Notes: generated by a model not told the origin, from the letters alone. A stretch of DNA of 7,732 nucleotides from Defluviicoccus sp. (GCA_028820945.1 JAPPHW010000334.1:3397-11128), one strand, 5' to 3'; counted from the first letter of the stretch, positions 1 through 7,026 are shown. A program made the numbers and translations.

Positions 1-1170
1 AGGACCATGCTGGCGGCGATCGAATCGATCCGCGCCGGCGTGACCACCGTCCAGGACGACTATGTGCACCCGCCGGCGACGCCGGACGCGATGGATGCGG
101 CGGTCCAGGCTTACGCGGATGCGGGTCTCCGCGCCTGGGTGACGGTGGACATGTGGGACCAGCCCCTGCGGGCGTGCCTCCCCTGGGCGGACGAGCTGAT
201 ACCGGAGGCGATCCACGACGAGCTCGCCGAAATGGGCGGCGCCGACGCGGACGCGCAGATCGCCCTGTTCGAGCGCCAGTTCGACCGCTGGCACGATCGC
301 GACGGCCGGATTCGCATCGTGCTCGCTCCCTGCGGCCCGCAGCGCTGCACGCCCGATCTCCTGCGCCGGATCGCGGCGCTCTCGGCCGAGCGCGATATCC
401 CGATCCACTGCCACACGCTCGAAACCCGGCTGCAGGCCATCCACGCCGAGGACGCCTGGGGCATGACGGCGGTCGCCTTCATGGACAGCGTCGGGCTGCT
501 GGGACCGCGCACCACTCTGGTGCATGCGATCTGGCTCACCGACGACGACATCGCCAGGCTCGCCGACCGCGGTTGTTCCGTGGTCCACAACCCGCTCTCC
601 AACATGAAGCTCGGGAGCGGCACCTGCCCGGTGCGCAAGCTGCTCGATGCGGGGATCGACGTCGCGCTCGGCACCGACGGCCTGGCCACCAGCGATACCG
701 CCGATCTGGTGGAGGCGATCCGGGCGGCAGGCCTGATCCACAAGACCGGCAATCCCGATCGTGCATCCTGGGTTTCGGCGGACGAGGCGTTCGACATGGC
801 GACCTCGGCGGGCGCCAGGACGGGGCTGATGGCGGACCAGGTGGGAAGGATCGAGCCCGGCATGCGCGCCGACCTGATCTTGCTCGACCGCGGTCATTGG
901 GGCTTCATCCCCCTGGTCGACCCGATCCGCCAGCTCGCCTTCTCGGCGACGTCGGAGGCGGTGAGGACCTCGATCGTCGACGGCCGCGTCGTGATGCTCG
1001 ACCGCGAAATCCTGTCGGTCGACGAAGACGCGCTCAGGGACGAAATCCGCGAGGCGGCGGAACGCTACGTTCGGGAGTGCGTGCCGGCGATGGAATCGGG
1101 TGCCAGAAGGCTCGCCCCCTATCTCGAAGCGATATACCGGCGCGCCCAGGACACGCCGCTCGCCCTCTGA
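1..1170 (+). CDS. Amidohydrolase, ATZ/TRZ-like (5'-truncated)
   Basis: This is a metal-dependent hydrolase or deaminase of the amidohydrolase superfamily, in the group that includes atrazine chlorohydrolase TrzN and S-adenosylhomocysteine deaminases. The reading frame is open to the window edge. The first Met (base 7) already lies inside the barrel ('GVTTVQDDY', normally preceded by about 80-100 residues carrying the first HxH metal motif), so the real start is upstream. Counting from that Met, HCHTLE at 134-139 gives a metal-ligand His136 and a catalytic-type Glu139. VHAIWLTDDD has His173, HNPLSNMKLGSG starts at 194, and GTDGLATSD carries the metal/catalytic Asp224. The tail GRIEPGMRADLILL (280-293) and IVDGRVVMLDRE form the usual second half of the composite beta domain. 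It is probably cytoplasmic. The substrate cannot be read from the sequence; an amino-substituted ring compound (deamination or dechlorination) is the family norm. The next gene starts 86 bases downstream behind its own promoter-like element. Confidence 0.9.
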   Translation, partial: RTMLAAIESIRAGVTTVQDDYVHPPATPDAMDAAVQAYADAGLRAWVTVDMWDQPLRACLPWADELIPEAIHDELAEMGGADADAQIALFERQFDRWHDRDGRIRIVLAPCGPQRCTPDLLRRIAALSAERDIPIHCHTLETRLQAIHAEDAWGMTAVAFMDSVGLLGPRTTLVHAIWLTDDDIARLADRGCSVVHNPLSNMKLGSGTCPVRKLLDAGIDVALGTDGLATSDTADLVEAIRAAGLIHKTGNPDRASWVSADEAFDMATSAGARTGLMADQVGRIEPGMRADLILLDRGHWGFIPLVDPIRQLAFSATSEAVRTSIVDGRVVMLDREILSVDEDALRDEIREAAERYVRECVPAMESGARRLAPYLEAIYRRAQDTPLAL

Positions 1171-1172
1171 CC

Positions 1173-1186
1173 GCGACGGCCGTCGC
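1173..1186. repeat. Perfect 14-base palindrome after the amidohydrolase stop
   Basis: GCGACGGCCGTCGC is its own reverse complement and starts two bases after the amidohydrolase stop codon. As RNA it can form a five-pair stem with a GGCC loop, but it is followed by only two T residues, so it is at best a weak terminator. It could also be an operator for the downstream VOC gene. In DNA this GC-rich, a chance origin is possible. Confidence 0.35.
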
Positions 1187-1206
1187 TTGGCGGTTCGCCT
1201 TCGCGA

Positions 1207-1223
1207 CGAAATGCTCTAATGTC
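1207..1223 (+). promoter_or_regulatory. Promoter-like element upstream of the first VOC gene
   Basis: The 86-base gap contains TCTAAT at 1215-1220, a five-of-six match to the -10 consensus, inside the larger string CGAAATGCTCTAATGTC. A closely similar string (14 of 17 positions) sits in front of the HtrA-like gene on the other strand at 7027-7043, which strengthens the call. No good TTGACA-like -35 is present; GTTCGC/GGTTCG lies at about the right distance. Transcription would start near 1227, giving a leader of about 30 bases that contains the ribosome binding site. Confidence 0.45.
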
Positions 1224-1242
1224 CCCGTGTCATCCGGACCCC

Positions 1243-1248
1243 GGGAGG
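1243..1248 (+). promoter_or_regulatory. Ribosome binding site of the first VOC gene
   Basis: GGGAGG lies 8 bases before the ATG at 1257. It decides the start of the VOC gene, whose frame stays open far upstream into the amidohydrolase with no other well-placed start. Confidence 0.75.
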
Positions 1249-1256
1249 TACCGACC

Positions 1257-1874
1257 ATGGCCGATTCAGGAGTGGCCGCGCCGGCCCAGGCGGCCGACTA
1301 CCATGTCGTGACGCGCGGCGTGCACCATCTGGCGCTGACCACCGAGGACATGAAGGCGACCACCGAGTTCTTCGTGAACGTGGTCGGCATGCCGCTGGTG
1401 CATGCGATGAAGGTGCCGGAGGGCGTCGGCACCGGACCCGGCAACCGGGGCAACCCGCCCTGGGAATGCATCCGCCATTACTTCTTCGACATGGGCAACG
1501 ACAGCCTGCTCGCCTTCTTCGAGATCCCGAAGGGAGAGAAGCCTCAATCCGATCGCGACGCCATCGGCGGGATGCAGCACTGCGCGTTTTCGGTCACGGC
1601 CGAGCGGTTCCGGGAGATTCAGGAGCGCCTGACCCGCCACGGCGTCCCCTTCGATGGGCCGATCGACATCCTGCCGGGCATGGTCTCGATCTATTTCCGG
1701 GACCCGAACGGCATCCGGCTGGAGGCGTGCTGCCACCCGGCGGAGGGCGAGAATCAGGGCGTGATTCCGATGGTCACCCAGACCAAGGCGGAGGCCGCGG
1801 CGGAACTGGAGACTCTGGGCGCCGATGCGTCGTGGGTCGACGCCATGACGGAGGTGTTGCCGGCCGAACGCTGA
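1257..1874 (+). CDS. VOC family metalloprotein (glyoxalase/extradiol dioxygenase fold), 205 aa
   Basis: This is a single-unit vicinal-oxygen-chelate protein, a fold that uses a divalent metal to bind a substrate through two neighbouring oxygens (glyoxalases, extradiol dioxygenases, epimerases). Two beta-alpha-beta-beta-beta modules can be followed. The first starts at GVHHLALTT (His24) and ends at LLAFFEIP (Glu89). The second starts at MQHCAFSV (His108) and ends at DPNGIRLEACC (Glu156). These are the four positions that normally carry metal ligands. An insertion of about 25 residues rich in Gly and Pro (about 53-72) precedes the strand IRHYFFDM. The C-terminal tail of about 45 residues is acidic and of unknown role. 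The ATG at 1257 is chosen for its GGGAGG site. The gene runs the same way as the amidohydrolase but has its own promoter-like element, and it faces a related VOC gene at 1907-2419. The substrate is unknown; ring-cleavage dioxygenase and lyase/isomerase roles both remain possible. Confidence 0.88.
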   Translation: MADSGVAAPAQAADYHVVTRGVHHLALTTEDMKATTEFFVNVVGMPLVHAMKVPEGVGTGPGNRGNPPWECIRHYFFDMGNDSLLAFFEIPKGEKPQSDRDAIGGMQHCAFSVTAERFREIQERLTRHGVPFDGPIDILPGMVSIYFRDPNGIRLEACCHPAEGENQGVIPMVTQTKAEAAAELETLGADASWVDAMTEVLPAER

Positions 1875-1885
1875 GGCGGGCCGGC
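1859..1885. terminator. GC-rich hairpin at the convergent gene junction
   Basis: The arms GCCGGCC (1859-1865) and GGCCGGC (1879-1885) are exact inverse complements. Inside them CGC (1869-1871) pairs with GCG (1876-1878) around a TGAG loop, giving ten pairs with a three-base bulge. The hairpin spans the stop codon of the plus-strand VOC gene and lies 21 bases beyond the stop of the minus-strand VOC gene, so it could end transcripts from both sides. Neither side has a run of T, so it is not a classic intrinsic terminator. The rest of the 32-base intergenic stretch shows nothing else. Confidence 0.4.
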
Positions 1886-1906
1886 CTTCGATACGACCCT
1901 TCGCGC

Positions 1907-2419
1907 CTACTCGGCGGCAACGCGGCCGGGGCGGCCGGTCCACTCGGCCAAGAGCCTGTGCGCCTCGGCCGCCTTCTTCTCCAGGTCCTTCTTGCCCGAG
2001 ATCCGGCAGGTGAGCTCGAGCCGGATGTCGTTGGGGTCGAAGAAGTAGATCGACTTGACGAATTCGTGGTCGGTGATCCCGAGCACGTCGACGCCTTCCG
2101 CCTCGAGCCGCGCCTTGGCGGTCACCAGCGCCTCCTCGTTCTCGACCTCGAGCGCCAGGTGGTTGACCCAGCGCGGCGTGTCGGGATCGCGCTTGGTGAT
2201 CTCGTTGTCGCCGAGATCGAAGAAGGCGACGTAGGAGCCGTCCGCCATCTCGAAGAAGATGTGAACGTAGGGCGAGTACTCGCCGGTGCTGGGCACGATG
2301 TCGGCCGAGACCACGTGTGCCAGCGGAAGGCCGAGCACGTCCTCGTAGAAGTGCCGGGTCTCCTCGGCGTCGCGGCAGCGATAGGCCCAATGATGAAGGC
2401 TCTTGATCGAAGGCATCAT
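1907..2419 (-). CDS. VOC family metalloprotein (glyoxalase/extradiol dioxygenase fold), 170 aa
   Basis: This is a second single-unit vicinal-oxygen-chelate protein. The first module runs from SLHHWAYRC (His10) to YVAFFDLGD (Asp68), and the second from WVNHLALEV (His87) to DPNDIRLELTC (Glu135). His10, His87 and Glu135 are the expected metal triad. Asp68 sits where the opposing VOC protein has Glu89. The two proteins share the pattern HH-x-A, G-[LM]-P-L, FF-[ED]-M, AFF and DPN-x-IRLE, so they are homologous, but this one lacks the Gly/Pro-rich insertion and the long acidic tail. Two ATG codons are adjacent (2419 and 2416) and the purine-rich site serves either; I take the first. It is the last gene of the minus-strand run, 41 bases after the alpha/beta hydrolase stop, and is likely co-transcribed with it. 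The reaction is unknown; methylmalonyl-CoA epimerase-like, lyase and dioxygenase roles are alternatives. Confidence 0.88.
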   Translation of the reverse strand: MMPSIKSLHHWAYRCRDAEETRHFYEDVLGLPLAHVVSADIVPSTGEYSPYVHIFFEMADGSYVAFFDLGDNEITKRDPDTPRWVNHLALEVENEEALVTAKARLEAEGVDVLGITDHEFVKSIYFFDPNDIRLELTCRISGKKDLEKKAAEAHRLLAEWTGRPGRVAAE

Positions 2420-2424
2420 GGCAT

Positions 2425-2432
2425 CTCTCCTC
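2425..2432 (-). promoter_or_regulatory. Ribosome binding site of the second VOC gene
   Basis: Read on the minus strand, GAGGAGAG ends 5 bases before the ATG at 2419 and 8 bases before the ATG at 2416, so it supports either of the two tandem start codons. Confidence 0.7.
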
Positions 2433-2460
2433 GACGGGCGTCCCTCGCGCCCGCTCTCGT

Positions 2461-3351
2461 TCAGGCGTTCACCGAGACCCGGACCGGAAAGAACTTCTCG
2501 AGCCAGTCGGTAATCACGCGGTGCACGCGGACATTGCTTTCCGCGAACATGAAGTGGTCGGTCTCGGCGGTGAGGTGCAGGTCGGTCGGCTGGCCGGCGC
2601 GTTTGAACATCTCGATCGACTGCTCGGTCGGGGTGACCGAATCCACCGAGCTGTGCAACAGAAGCAGGGGGCGCGGCGCGATGTTGCCGACCACGTCGTC
2701 GGCGACGAAATCGTACATCGACTGCGCGGTCTCGGCGGGAAACTGCTGCACCGACTTCGCGGCGAGATTGTTCCGCAGATGCGGGGGAATCGGCACGATG
2801 TCGTAGCGCGGCACCATGAGCGACTCACCGGTCTCCTCGCGGTGTCGCCTGCCGGCTTCGAGCATGTCCGTGAACTTCTTCCATGCTTCGGGCGTCGGGT
2901 GCTGGCCGCGGAACTTGCGCGCGCCGTCGCCCCAGCCGCCGGACGAGATCACCGCGGCGATCCTGTCGTAGACGCCGGCCGTGTACACCGCGACCGCCGC
3001 CCCGAAGCTCGACCCGAGAGCGCCGATCCGCTCCGGATCTACCTCCGGACGGGCGCCGAGCCAGGCATGCGCCGCCTTGGTGTCCTCGACCTGTTCGAGA
3101 CAGACGATACGGCCGAATTCGCCGTCGCTCTCGCCGCAGCCGCGCATGTCGAAGCGGAGCGTGACATAGCCCATGCCGGTCAGCATCCGGCATGGCAGAA
3201 CGCAGTTGTCGGACGTCTTGTTGCCGCCGAATCCGTGCAGGACGAGAAAGGCCGGGCGGCGTTCCCCGGGCTCGATGCCGTCGGGAAGATGAAGGACACC
3301 GCGTAACGTAAGCCCGTCGGACTGAAAGCTGATCTGTTCCTCGCGCGGCAT
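2461..3351 (-). CDS. Alpha/beta hydrolase (serine hydrolase), 296 aa
   Basis: This is a serine hydrolase of the alpha/beta fold, probably an esterase, thioesterase or related acyl hydrolase of the cytoplasm. The oxyanion-region motif LVLHGFGGNK (36-45) is followed by LRFDMRGCGESDG (65-77) and the nucleophile elbow GSSFG (113-117, Ser115). A helical cap covers about 140-220. The acid is Asp237 in HSSVDSVTP, and the base is His266 in ETDHF. The triad is therefore complete, and the length is normal for the family. An upstream in-frame ATG (3384) would add 11 residues and overlap the preceding gene. I chose 3351 because GGGGAG lies 5 bases before it and the protein then begins just before the first strand. 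It follows the ligase/acyltransferase gene by only 13 bases, so co-translation is likely. In that setting it may hydrolyse acyl esters or thioesters made by its neighbour (inference). There is no signal peptide. Confidence 0.9.
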   Translation of the reverse strand: MPREEQISFQSDGLTLRGVLHLPDGIEPGERRPAFLVLHGFGGNKTSDNCVLPCRMLTGMGYVTLRFDMRGCGESDGEFGRIVCLEQVEDTKAAHAWLGARPEVDPERIGALGSSFGAAVAVYTAGVYDRIAAVISSGGWGDGARKFRGQHPTPEAWKKFTDMLEAGRRHREETGESLMVPRYDIVPIPPHLRNNLAAKSVQQFPAETAQSMYDFVADDVVGNIAPRPLLLLHSSVDSVTPTEQSIEMFKRAGQPTDLHLTAETDHFMFAESNVRVHRVITDWLEKFFPVRVSVNA

Positions 3352-3356
3352 GGTTT

Positions 3357-3362
3357 CTCCCC
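3357..3362 (-). promoter_or_regulatory. Ribosome binding site of the alpha/beta hydrolase gene
   Basis: On the minus strand GGGGAG lies 5 bases before the ATG at 3351, inside the 13-base gap after the ligase/acyltransferase stop. It selects this start over the in-frame ATG at 3384. Confidence 0.7.
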
Positions 3363-3364
3363 GT

Positions 3365-5950
3365 TCAACTGCGGTCCGTACCATAGCGCAGTTCCAGGTC
3401 GGCTACGAGGGCGCGGGCAGCGGCAACCGCCTCTTCGATTGTCTCCTCCTTCCGCGGCGGGTCGATCGTTGCGCCGAAATAGACGTCCACGCGATGCAGC
3501 CGCGGCCAGCGGCGATGCCGCGGGAGAACCTCGAACGTTCCCCCGATATAGGCGGGAGTCAGCGCGACCGGGCGTCCGGTGAGGAGAACGCCGATCCCGC
3601 GCATGAAGGCCTGCAGATTCCCGTCCGGGGAACGCCAGGACTCGGGAAACCAGACCAGGCTCTCGCCGCGTTCGATCAGCCCTCCGGCGACGGCGAGACC
3701 CTCGGCCGGGTTGCGGTCGTCGATCGGGAAGAGCTGCGCGATCCGGGGGAGCCAGCGGAGGCTCGGGGATTCGAAGACTCGGGCCCGGTCGGCGCTCCAC
3801 CACAGCGCGCTGAAGCTCCGCCAGGGAAGCGCCGCCGCGAGCACGAGCGGGTCGAGATCGCTTGCGTGGTTTGCGATCAGGATCGTCGGCCTGGCGGGAT
3901 CGGGAGCCGGGCCGTGACGGCGCACGCGAAATGCCGCCTTCATCAGCAACCGGTTGAGCCAGTAAACGATCCAGCAAACGAATCGGCCAAGGCCCCGCAA
4001 GCGCGCCGGAAGGACCGCTTCCGCCGGCGATATGGGGGCCGCCTCGGGCGCATCGATGGCCGCGCGGACGAGATCCGCCAGGGTCACCGCCCCGGCCAGC
4101 GCGTCGGGGGCGAGAATTACGCCGAGATCGCTCTGGATCTCCTGGGCGATTTCGAGCCAGGCGAGGGAATCGACGCCGAGGTCGAGCTGGGGGCTGGTGG
4201 AAAGCCCGATCGTTTCGTCGCCGAACCGGGCGCGCATGAGCGCGAGGATACGCCCGGCTCTCGTGTCGTTCGCGAGTGCAGGGTCGAGCTCCGGACCCTC
4301 TTCGCGCGCGCCGCGCCCGCCGGCGGCCTCGAACAGCTCGGGCAGGCGGAACCGCCGCAGCTTGGCGAGCCGGGTCCTCGGCAGCGGCTCGCGCAAGACT
4401 CGGTACGCGGTGACCCGCTTATAGGGCGCGAGACCGGCGCCGGCCTCGGTAACGGCGATGCGGAGCGCGTCTTCGAGCCTCTGGGTTTCCGCCTCGCGCA
4501 GCGCGTCCTCGTCGGGAACGACCAGCGCGGCGAGGCCGCCGTCGCGCTCGAAGACCCCGGCCTCGGCGATCAGCGGGCTTGCGGAAAGCGCGGTCTCGAC
4601 CTCCTCCGGACCCACGTTCTTGCCGCCCGACAGCACGATCACGTCCTTGCTGCGCCCGGTGATCGCGAGCGAGCCGTCGGGCTCGATGCGGCCGAGGTCG
4701 CCCGAGCGGAACCACCCGTCCGGGGTGAACACCGTTTCGGTCGTCGCGCTGTCCCCGAAATAGCCGGAGAAGACGTGCGGCCCGCTGAGCTGTACTTCGC
4801 CGATCCCCTCCTCGTCGGGATCGGCGATTCGCAGGCCGCTTCCCTCGACCGGCTTCCCCTCGGTGCCGATCCGGCCCTCGCCGTAACGGTTGTAGGTGGT
4901 GACCGACGAGGTCTCGACCAGCCCGTAGCCGGTCAGGACCTGGAACCCGAGGCCTTCGAGCCGCCACGCGGCATCCTCGTCGAGCCTCGCGCCGCCGGAG
5001 ACAATCATCTTCAGCCGGGGCGCGAAACGGCGCCGCACCGGCCACATCGCCCATTTGCCGATACGCGGGCCGCCATTGCGGGAGACCGCGGCGGAAATCC
5101 GCCACAGCGCGCCGAACAGCTTGCCGGCCACGCCGCTCGCAAGCCTGCCGCGAATGCCCTCGACCATGGCCTCGTAGAGCCGGGGCACGCCCACCATGAC
5201 GGTCGCTCCCGCTTCGCGAAGCGCGGTCGCGACATCGGGTCCGGTGGGCGCCTTGGGCAGGATCACGGTAGAGCCGCAGGCGAACGGCACCATCAGCCCG
5301 GCCATGAAGGGATAGGCATGGTGGAGCGGCAGGGGCAGCGCCGCACGGTCGTTCGTATCGACGAACCCGCCCTTCGCCAGCGCCTCGATGTTGAACATGA
5401 AATTGCCGTGGGTCAGCGGCACACCCTTCGCTACCCCAGTCGTCCCCGAGGTGTAGATGATCGCGGCGAGGTCTTCGGGAACGACCTTCGGCAACGCGTC
5501 CGGCGCGGCGCCGATCAGCTCCGACCAGTGCCGGGTTCCGCCGGTGTCGTCGTCGTCGAGCCGCCAGACGCCGGAGAGGTCGGCGGTCGACGCTTCCGGC
5601 AGCTCGCGCAGGATCCCGCTGTCCGCGAACAGGGCGCGCGCACCGCTGTTGTCGAGCGCACGGCCGAAATCCTCGGGCGATCCCATGTCGTCGAGCGGCA
5701 CCGCGACCGCGCCGACGGCAGCGAGCGCGAGGCGGAGAACGACTTGCGCGTCGCTGTTGACCCCGATGACCGCGACCGGCACGCGGTGGCCGAGCCCACG
5801 CGAAAGCAACCCTCCGGCGAGGGCCAGCACGTCGCGGTGCAGGTCGCGGTAACTCCGCGTCCGCATGCCGGCGTCGGAGAAGGCGATGACCGCGGGCGCG
5901 TCGCCGAAGCGTTGCAGCTCGACGATCAGGTTCCGAAGCGTGCGGTCCAT
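3365..5950 (-). CDS. Acyl-AMP ligase - acyl carrier domain - PlsC acyltransferase fusion, 861 aa
   Basis: Three catalytic or carrier units are joined in one chain. Residues about 1-540 form an ANL-superfamily acyl-CoA/acyl-ACP synthetase: P-loop motif YTSGTTGVAKG (166-176), TGYGLVETS (340-348), WFRSGDLG (413-420), GRSKDVIVLSGGKN (432-445) and PRTRLAK with Lys530, the usual C-terminal catalytic lysine. Residues about 560-632 form an acyl carrier domain with LDLGVDSLAW; Ser595 is the expected phosphopantetheine site. A hydrophobic stretch (about 654-674) leads into a PlsC/LPLAT acyltransferase with NHASDLD (His695, Asp700) and FPESWRSPDG (768-777), a variant of the usual FPEGTRS. The predicted course is ATP-dependent activation of a fatty acid, loading onto the internal carrier, and transfer to a lysophospholipid or other hydroxyl acceptor at the inner membrane. 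E. coli Aas has PlsC and ligase in the opposite order and no internal carrier. The start at 5950 has only a weak CAGGG site, 29 bases after the upstream stop. The acceptor and acyl chain length are unknown. Confidence 0.92.
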   Translation of the reverse strand: MDRTLRNLIVELQRFGDAPAVIAFSDAGMRTRSYRDLHRDVLALAGGLLSRGLGHRVPVAVIGVNSDAQVVLRLALAAVGAVAVPLDDMGSPEDFGRALDNSGARALFADSGILRELPEASTADLSGVWRLDDDDTGGTRHWSELIGAAPDALPKVVPEDLAAIIYTSGTTGVAKGVPLTHGNFMFNIEALAKGGFVDTNDRAALPLPLHHAYPFMAGLMVPFACGSTVILPKAPTGPDVATALREAGATVMVGVPRLYEAMVEGIRGRLASGVAGKLFGALWRISAAVSRNGGPRIGKWAMWPVRRRFAPRLKMIVSGGARLDEDAAWRLEGLGFQVLTGYGLVETSSVTTYNRYGEGRIGTEGKPVEGSGLRIADPDEEGIGEVQLSGPHVFSGYFGDSATTETVFTPDGWFRSGDLGRIEPDGSLAITGRSKDVIVLSGGKNVGPEEVETALSASPLIAEAGVFERDGGLAALVVPDEDALREAETQRLEDALRIAVTEAGAGLAPYKRVTAYRVLREPLPRTRLAKLRRFRLPELFEAAGGRGAREEGPELDPALANDTRAGRILALMRARFGDETIGLSTSPQLDLGVDSLAWLEIAQEIQSDLGVILAPDALAGAVTLADLVRAAIDAPEAAPISPAEAVLPARLRGLGRFVCWIVYWLNRLLMKAAFRVRRHGPAPDPARPTILIANHASDLDPLVLAAALPWRSFSALWWSADRARVFESPSLRWLPRIAQLFPIDDRNPAEGLAVAGGLIERGESLVWFPESWRSPDGNLQAFMRGIGVLLTGRPVALTPAYIGGTFEVLPRHRRWPRLHRVDVYFGATIDPPRKEETIEEAVAAARALVADLELRYGTDRS

Positions 5951-5979
5951 GGCGCCGTGCCCTGCCGCGGCTTACCGCT

Positions 5980-6999
5980 TCAATGCGCGCGCGGGCCCTT
6001 CATCAGCTTTTCGCGGTCGGCGGAGACGATCTCGACCGTGTGCACCTCGCCGTCGCGCAGCAGCCTGAGCGAAACCATCGATCCCGCGGGTCCGATATCC
6101 CATATCCTGCGATACATCTGGGCGATCGACCCGACATCGGCGCCGTTGACCGAAAGCACGACATCGCCCGCCTCGAGACCCGAGTCGGCGCAGGGTCCGC
6201 GCTCCGAGATCGAGGTGATCAGCACCCGGCCCAGCGCCTCGATGCTGTAGATGCCGAGCCACGGCCTACTCGGCCCGGGCCTGCGCCCGAAACGAAGCAG
6301 GTCGTCGACCGTCTCCCTGTAAAGATCGATCGGGATGAACATGTTGCCCGCGCTCGGCCCGCCGCCGGGGGAAGCGTCCTGCACGAAGAGCGAGCCCAGC
6401 CCGACCAGCCGCCCGTCGTTGTCGATCAGCGCGGCGCCGCTCCAGTGGGGGTGCGGCGGTGCGGTGAAGATCGCCTCGTCGAGCAAATATTCCCAGTAGC
6501 CGGCGAACTCGCGCTTGGAGACTATTTCCGCCTTGATGGCGTTCTCCAGCCCGCCCCGAGCGGCGGCCACCGCCCAGTCCTTCTCGCGCAGCCCGGCGGT
6601 TTCGCCGAGCGCGACCGGCCGCGCGCCGAGCGAGGAACCGCCCCGCAGCAGACCGAACCCGGTCTCGTAATCGTAGGCGAGCACCTGTGCGCGGGTCATC
6701 TCGCCCCCGTCGGAGCCGAGGACGATGTGATCGGTCTCGGCGATCAGGTAGCCGATGGTGAGAAACAGATTGTCCTCGCCGACCAGGATCGCGTTTCCCT
6801 CGCGCTCGGTCCCGAGATAGGACGAGCTGAACGCGTCCTCGGGCGCCTGCGAGCGGAGCTGCACGACCGCGCGCAGCACGTCGGGCAGCTCGAACCGGTA
6901 ATCCGCCGGGTCGGGCCGCGCCGCGCGGCCGATATTGGGATCGACCAGATGCGCCAGCGACAGAGGCTTGTGTCCGTTTGCGTGCTCGATTCCGCTCAT
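5980..6999 (-). CDS. HtrA-like PDZ protein with degenerate catalytic triad, 339 aa
   Basis: The protein has a trypsin-like (S1C/HtrA) domain at about 40-235 and a C-terminal PDZ domain at about 245-330 (RPWLGIYSI, then SGLEAGDVVLSVNG, then GPAGSMVSLRLLRDG). Aligned by eye to DegP, LTNNHVV becomes LTIGYLI, so the catalytic His is replaced by Tyr84. DPRSDIALI becomes DYETGFGLL, so the Asp is replaced by Gly114. GNSGGAL becomes HWSGAAL, which keeps Ser187. It is therefore probably not a working protease by the standard mechanism and more likely binds peptides or acts as a scaffold (inference). No signal peptide is visible, unlike secreted HtrA/Deg proteins. The ATG at 6999 is preferred although no clear ribosome binding site precedes it. 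An in-frame ATG at 7071 would add a low-complexity stretch and would place the promoter-like element inside the gene. It lies between an exporter gene and the ligase/acyltransferase gene. Family members with the motifs LTIGYL and ETGFGL are, as I recall, common in alphaproteobacteria. Confidence 0.85.
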   Translation of the reverse strand: MSGIEHANGHKPLSLAHLVDPNIGRAARPDPADYRFELPDVLRAVVQLRSQAPEDAFSSSYLGTEREGNAILVGEDNLFLTIGYLIAETDHIVLGSDGGEMTRAQVLAYDYETGFGLLRGGSSLGARPVALGETAGLREKDWAVAAARGGLENAIKAEIVSKREFAGYWEYLLDEAIFTAPPHPHWSGAALIDNDGRLVGLGSLFVQDASPGGGPSAGNMFIPIDLYRETVDDLLRFGRRPGPSRPWLGIYSIEALGRVLITSISERGPCADSGLEAGDVVLSVNGADVGSIAQMYRRIWDIGPAGSMVSLRLLRDGEVHTVEIVSADREKLMKGPRAH

Positions 7000-7026
7000 G
7001 ACCGGATGGGCTGGTGAAGACCGGGC

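Noticed and set aside
7..9. ATG at base 7 as the true start of the amidohydrolase
   Set aside because: A start here would remove the first beta strand and the HxH metal motif that the family needs. The frame is open upstream to the window edge.
153..1256. Upstream extension of the first VOC gene
   Set aside because: The frame stays open inside the amidohydrolase gene, but the extra translation is Arg/Pro/Gly-rich without motifs, and a good ribosome binding site marks the ATG at 1257.
1266..2390. Open minus-strand frame across both VOC genes
   Set aside because: Arg-rich shadow translation, overlapping two supported VOC genes in other frames.
1466..2806. Open plus-strand frame crossing the VOC and hydrolase genes
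   Set aside because: It overlaps three well-supported genes, shows no family motif and has no plausible ribosome binding site; it is a shadow frame.
3352..3384. Earlier start for the alpha/beta hydrolase
   Set aside because: It would overlap the preceding gene by 20 bases and lacks a placed ribosome binding site, while GGGGAG sits 5 bases before the ATG at 3351.
3350..6250. Very long open frame on the plus strand opposite the ligase/acyltransferase gene
   Set aside because: Its translation has no recognisable motif and is rich in Arg, Gly, Ala, Asp and Glu, as expected of an antisense frame in high-G+C coding DNA. The minus strand carries clear, ordered enzyme motifs over the same bases.
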